Of a DNA stretch of 7,850 bases, positions 4,975-7,850 are shown piece by piece; positions within the stretch are counted from its first letter, which is position 1, and every line of letters begins with the position of its first letter. Location of the stretch: assembly GCA_017631725.1 (NCBI GenBank), contig JAGBSS010000208.1, positions 1-7,850 on the forward strand, given 5' to 3'. Both the position numbers and the translations under genes were made by a program. The notes beneath the pieces are model-generated. The model worked only from the letters and a program-made list of their open reading frames with translations, was not told where the DNA came from and searched no databases. The DNA comes from Clostridia bacterium (GTDB lineage Bacteria > Bacillota > Clostridia > Christensenellales > Borkfalkiaceae).

Positions 4975-7850
4975 CTAATTTTTCTCTACTTCAAAATAGA
5001 GTGTTATATCTTTAGCAAAAGTATATGGTGCTAAACTATTTCCATTTTTATCGGTTAAATAAACTTTTTCATTATTATCATCAAAATAATAATAACCACC
5101 TATCTCCACGTTGGAAAACGTTGGAAGAGTAAATTCAGAGTTATACTGAACGCTTGTTTCATAAGTTTTGTCTGATTTTTCCGCTTTAGAAGTGACCTTA
5201 GGTATTGGCGAGCTTATTGTAACACTAATTATAATATAACCACTATATTTAGAATCGGTTGTAATATAGTAAAGCTTGCCTTTTTCAAGATTTTTTTGTA
5301 TATATACGTTTGAATTAGCAGCACTCCACCAACTTACCATTTCGCCCGTTTCGTAATCGTAAAGTTTAGACGTAACCCCACCGGAAGAAGTGGTATCAGT
5401 TCTAAAGGTGTAATACCCACTTTCTTGTGCGTAAAAGAAGTTATAGCCGATAGTATCGGAATTAGTCGATTGATAATTAGTTTTAATTCCAATACCCGTG
5501 CCGTATTTCACGTCGTCATAATTATCGCCAACGTCAGTCGGAAGTTTTTCCCAACCGGCGTATAACGTTGTGTTTTGTAAAATATTTTCAGTAAAATTAA
5601 ACCTTATTGTGCAATTTTTATCTAAATACCAACCCTTGAAAACGTAGCCTGTTTTTAATGGTGTTTCGGGGTAAGCAAATGAATTTGTTTGATTTACCAT
5701 AATAGAATCTATTTCCGTTCCACCTTGGCTATCAAAGGTTATAGTCCAAGTTGTTTCAACGTTATGGAAACCATTTATAAAAATTTTATAGTAGGTGTAT
5801 TCCCACTTTGCAGTTAAAACGTTTGCTTCAAAATATAACAATTTATCAATACTGTCAATTTTTTCTTCTCCATAATACCAGCCTATAAAATCGTAATTTT
5901 GCTTTGTGGGGGCAAAGAAAATTTTATTATCTTCTGTATAAAAATTATAGGAATCTAATTTTTCTCCGTTATACTCTCCGCCGTCTAAATTATATTCTAA
6001 ACCATAAGTTTTTTCCTTCCAATGTGCGTAGAAAGTTTTTTTACCTATGCTACCTTTTAACACCGAAACGCTTAAAGAAGGCACTCCATCTACACTTGTC
6101 GACCAACCCAAAAATTCAAAGTTTTTAGCAGTTGGATTATATAGTGTAAAAGTATCGGTATTATAATCGTATCTTAAAGGATTTTGATGCTCAAAAACCA
6201 TATTTGCATCTTTATTTAAGTTTTCGTAAGATATTTTATAATCTATTTCTTTTTCATCGAAAATTTTGAATAATTTATTGCCTAGAATAATAACGTCAAA
6301 TTTATCTTGCGAGAAATGAATTATTTTACCTTCTGCAACGTAAGGTGCTAAAAATTTATCATTTACGTCTACGTAAGCGTATTTATCGTAAAATCTAACT
6401 AAAGCCTTGCCATTTAAATAAGAATAAATTTGTGGTGTGTTATAATCGTGTTTTAAGGATAAAATTTTCCTAACGTTTTCAAGATTAGACTTATCTATCA
6501 AGTAATTTAGAAATAAATAACTATTTTCCGTTGTTATTATAGAGGCGCTTTTAGCCTCAAATTCGTATTTTTGTGTAAAATTATTGCCTTCGTATTCGTA
6601 AATAAAATAATTGTTCGCTGTATAAACGTAATTCCCTATTTTACCAACGAAGCAATTACCGTTATAGCGTTTTTGTTGTGTTTTTAATTCGCAGATTTCA
6701 TTATTATAGGTGTAGTAAAACCAACCGCCGTCAAAATACATCGGTCTACTTGAAGAAGAGTAAGTTTGAACGGTTAAATCGTCAAGATTTAAAAATTCGC
6801 CTGTTTTATAACTTATTATGGAGTTACCACCACAAACTATACTTGATACATCGGAATAAGCACTTAAAACTTTATCAAGCACACCTAATTTAATATCAAC
6901 TACGTATGCTCTGCTCGAATGATAAAAACAAACCTTATTTTTGTACGCATAAGTAACCACGGGATAACTTAAGGTTGTTTTAACTTCTAAATAAGAAGAA
7001 ACGTCCATTTTCGTTATTTCTTCTTCGTCTTTTAAGTTGTAGACGTAAAGAGTGTTATCAACAAAATAATAGCAGTTATCGTTAAAAACTTTAGCATTAG
7101 ATAAATCTTGAGTTTGTAAATTTATTTCTTTAAAGTTTTTACTACCCGCTAAATTAGAAACTATTTCATTATCAGAAAGAGTTTTAAAAGTATTCCACGG
7201 GGTATTCTCTAAAACATTTTCGGAGAAATTAATTGATGGTTTAACAAAATCAAACTCCAATTCAGATTTTATTTTATGCTTTTCGCCATTAAATTTAAAC
7301 ACAACCGATGCGGTTATGCTTTTTAATTTATCTCCATTTAAAAGTATATTACCTTCGAAGGGAGTTAAAAATTTTATTTGTTTTTTTTGTGATGAAGTTA
7401 ACTCTTTGGTTATAAGATTTTTATCAAACTTTAAATAAAATCCGTCGTTAAGTTTTCTTATATATTTAATATCTTTTAAAGAAAACTCTTCATCTATCTT
7501 ATCTTTGGTAAACTCATAAAACACATCTTTAACGTCTAAAGTTTCTAAAACAAAAACTTCTTTAGTGTTATTTGTACCGTTATATCTTATTCCGTCTTTA
7601 ACAATAATTTTTTTGCCACTTTCATTAACACTTTCATAGTTTACACCCGTTTCATCTACGTATGCTCTTTCATAAGCGACCTTACTTGTTCCATCTTCCG
7701 TGGTAGTTAAAGAATAATTATAATAATTTTCTAAAAAGTTGTTTTCTATATATTGCCCAACTTGTTTTATATAAGCATTTTTAGAACTTTTAGGAACGAT
7801 AACGTATGCCCCAAGCAAAGATATTCCTAATATAATAAAAACACTTGCAA
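4975..7850 (-). CDS. Large membrane-anchored surface protein with B-repeats (partial, start beyond right edge)
   Basis: The frame is open from the right edge to TAG 4977-4975, at least 958 residues. The true start is outside the window. A TTG at 7818 is not the start, because the frame continues upstream into a hydrophobic helix, ASVFIILGISLLGAYVIVP, that serves as an N-terminal anchor. Counting from that TTG, residues 25-190 form a beta-rich region with a lipoprotein-like look. Residues 243-530 have recurring Y-x-Y and strand-turn-strand units (CYYFVDNTLYVYNL, GNYVYTANNYFIYEYEG) like a beta-propeller. Three InlB-type B-repeats occupy 541-756, a pre-peptidase-C-terminal-like domain 771-868 and a repeat-like tail 882-945. 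There is no LPXTG motif at the C-terminus, so anchoring is by the N-terminal helix. Such proteins usually bind glycans or other cells, and no catalytic motif is visible. The precise function is unknown. Confidence 0.8.
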   Translation of the reverse strand, partial: ASVFIILGISLLGAYVIVPKSSKNAYIKQVGQYIENNFLENYYNYSLTTTEDGTSKVAYERAYVDETGVNYESVNESGKKIIVKDGIRYNGTNNTKEVFVLETLDVKDVFYEFTKDKIDEEFSLKDIKYIRKLNDGFYLKFDKNLITKELTSSQKKQIKFLTPFEGNILLNGDKLKSITASVVFKFNGEKHKIKSELEFDFVKPSINFSENVLENTPWNTFKTLSDNEIVSNLAGSKNFKEINLQTQDLSNAKVFNDNCYYFVDNTLYVYNLKDEEEITKMDVSSYLEVKTTLSYPVVTYAYKNKVCFYHSSRAYVVDIKLGVLDKVLSAYSDVSSIVCGGNSIISYKTGEFLNLDDLTVQTYSSSSRPMYFDGGWFYYTYNNEICELKTQQKRYNGNCFVGKIGNYVYTANNYFIYEYEGNNFTQKYEFEAKSASIITTENSYLFLNYLIDKSNLENVRKILSLKHDYNTPQIYSYLNGKALVRFYDKYAYVDVNDKFLAPYVAEGKIIHFSQDKFDVIILGNKLFKIFDEKEIDYKISYENLNKDANMVFEHQNPLRYDYNTDTFTLYNPTAKNFEFLGWSTSVDGVPSLSVSVLKGSIGKKTFYAHWKEKTYGLEYNLDGGEYNGEKLDSYNFYTEDNKIFFAPTKQNYDFIGWYYGEEKIDSIDKLLYFEANVLTAKWEYTYYKIFINGFHNVETTWTITFDSQGGTEIDSIMVNQTNSFAYPETPLKTGYVFKGWYLDKNCTIRFNFTENILQNTTLYAGWEKLPTDVGDNYDDVKYGTGIGIKTNYQSTNSDTIGYNFFYAQESGYYTFRTDTTSSGGVTSKLYDYETGEMVSWWSAANSNVYIQKNLEKGKLYYITTDSKYSGYIIISVTISSPIPKVTSKAEKSDKTYETSVQYNSEFTLPTFSNVEIGGYYYFDDNNEKVYLTDKNGNSLAPYTFAKDITLYFEVEKN
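5215..5508 (-). other. Pre-peptidase-C-terminal-like beta domain within the surface protein
   Basis: Residues 771-868 of the large protein follow the PPC pattern: a strand (YNFFYAQESGYYTFRTDTTS) with E-S-G-Y-Y-T-F, then L-Y-D-Y-E-T-G, then L-E-K-G-K-L-Y-Y-I-T-T. In other exported proteins this fold assists binding or secretion. It sits after the third B-repeat and before a repeat-like tail (882-945). The assignment rests on pattern only. Confidence 0.55.
5551..6198 (-). repeat. Three InlB/Listeria-Bacteroides-type B-repeats within the surface protein
   Basis: Three diverged units of 60-67 residues occupy 6198-6019, 6003-5803 and 5748-5551. Each has the hallmark centre F-x-G-W or F-I-G-W (FEFLGWSTS, YDFIGWYYG, YVFKGWYLD) and ends in A-H-W, A-K-W or A-G-W. 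The second and third also open with the typical Y-N-L-D-G-G or F-D-S-Q-G-G turn. These match the Flg_new/InlB B-repeat family, a small beta-grasp-like fold found in extracellular proteins. The copies differ widely in DNA sequence, so they are old and not a recent tandem expansion. Confidence 0.8.

Noticed and set aside
5904..6893. Plus-strand open frames at 5904-6128 and 6678-6893 inside the large gene
   Set aside because: They are antisense shadows with arginine- and lysine-rich, low-complexity translations and no start signals.
1..7850. CRISPR arrays, tRNA or rRNA genes, insertion sequences, att sites, catabolite-response elements
   Set aside because: I looked for regularly spaced repeats, cloverleaf ends, transposase motifs with terminal repeats and TGWAANCGNTNWCA-like sites near promoters and found none that hold up.

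Overview
This window is AT-rich (roughly one third G+C by eye) and uses the standard genetic code: TGG encodes Trp and TGA acts as a stop. It has strong GGAG/AAGGAG ribosome binding sites, sigma-A type promoters and U-tract terminators. With an AraM-type sn-glycerol-1-phosphate dehydrogenase, a DeoR-type regulator start and InlB-type B-repeats, this suggests a low-GC Bacillota, probably a gut-type clostridial lineage. The assignment is inferred from style and gene families, not from a marker gene.

Left part (1-1980). A divergent control region (about 145-290) separates a 47-codon remnant of a DeoR-family regulator on the minus strand from a plus-strand pair. That pair is an intact sn-glycerol-1-phosphate dehydrogenase (291-1625) and, overlapping it by 11 bases, the N-terminus of an FAD-dependent oxidoreductase, which is frameshifted and ends after about 90 codons. 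The control region has a good promoter in each direction and four copies (one imperfect) of the half-site TGATTATA/TATAATCA; one copy lies on the -10 box of the dehydrogenase promoter. Regulator and oxidoreductase are both broken, while the dehydrogenase, its promoter and the operator-like sites look intact. The locus therefore looks like a decaying regulator-plus-operon unit.

Middle part (1978-4802). Two minus-strand genes each have their own promoter: a cytoplasmic GH28-type (polygalacturonase-fold) protein at 3525-4712 and a 12-helix MFS transporter at 1978-3288. A strong hairpin terminator overlaps the stop codon of the GH28 gene, so the two are separate transcription units. They could still serve one purpose, uptake and internal cleavage of a uronide or related oligosaccharide; that link is inference from adjacency. 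The 200-base gap between them holds the terminator, the MFS promoter and an unexplained pair of inverted copies of an 11-base sequence.

Right part (4842-7850). A very large minus-strand gene runs off the right edge, so its true start is not visible. Its product has an N-terminal membrane helix, a long exported beta-rich region including a propeller-like part, three InlB/Listeria-Bacteroides-type B-repeats, a pre-peptidase-C-terminal-like beta domain and a repeat-like tail. A terminator lies about 105 bases after its stop. No RNA genes, insertion sequences, CRISPR arrays or tRNAs are visible. I see no clear new defence or mobile system here. The most informative leads are the operator array, the two broken genes at the left, the altered GH28 motif and the large surface protein.
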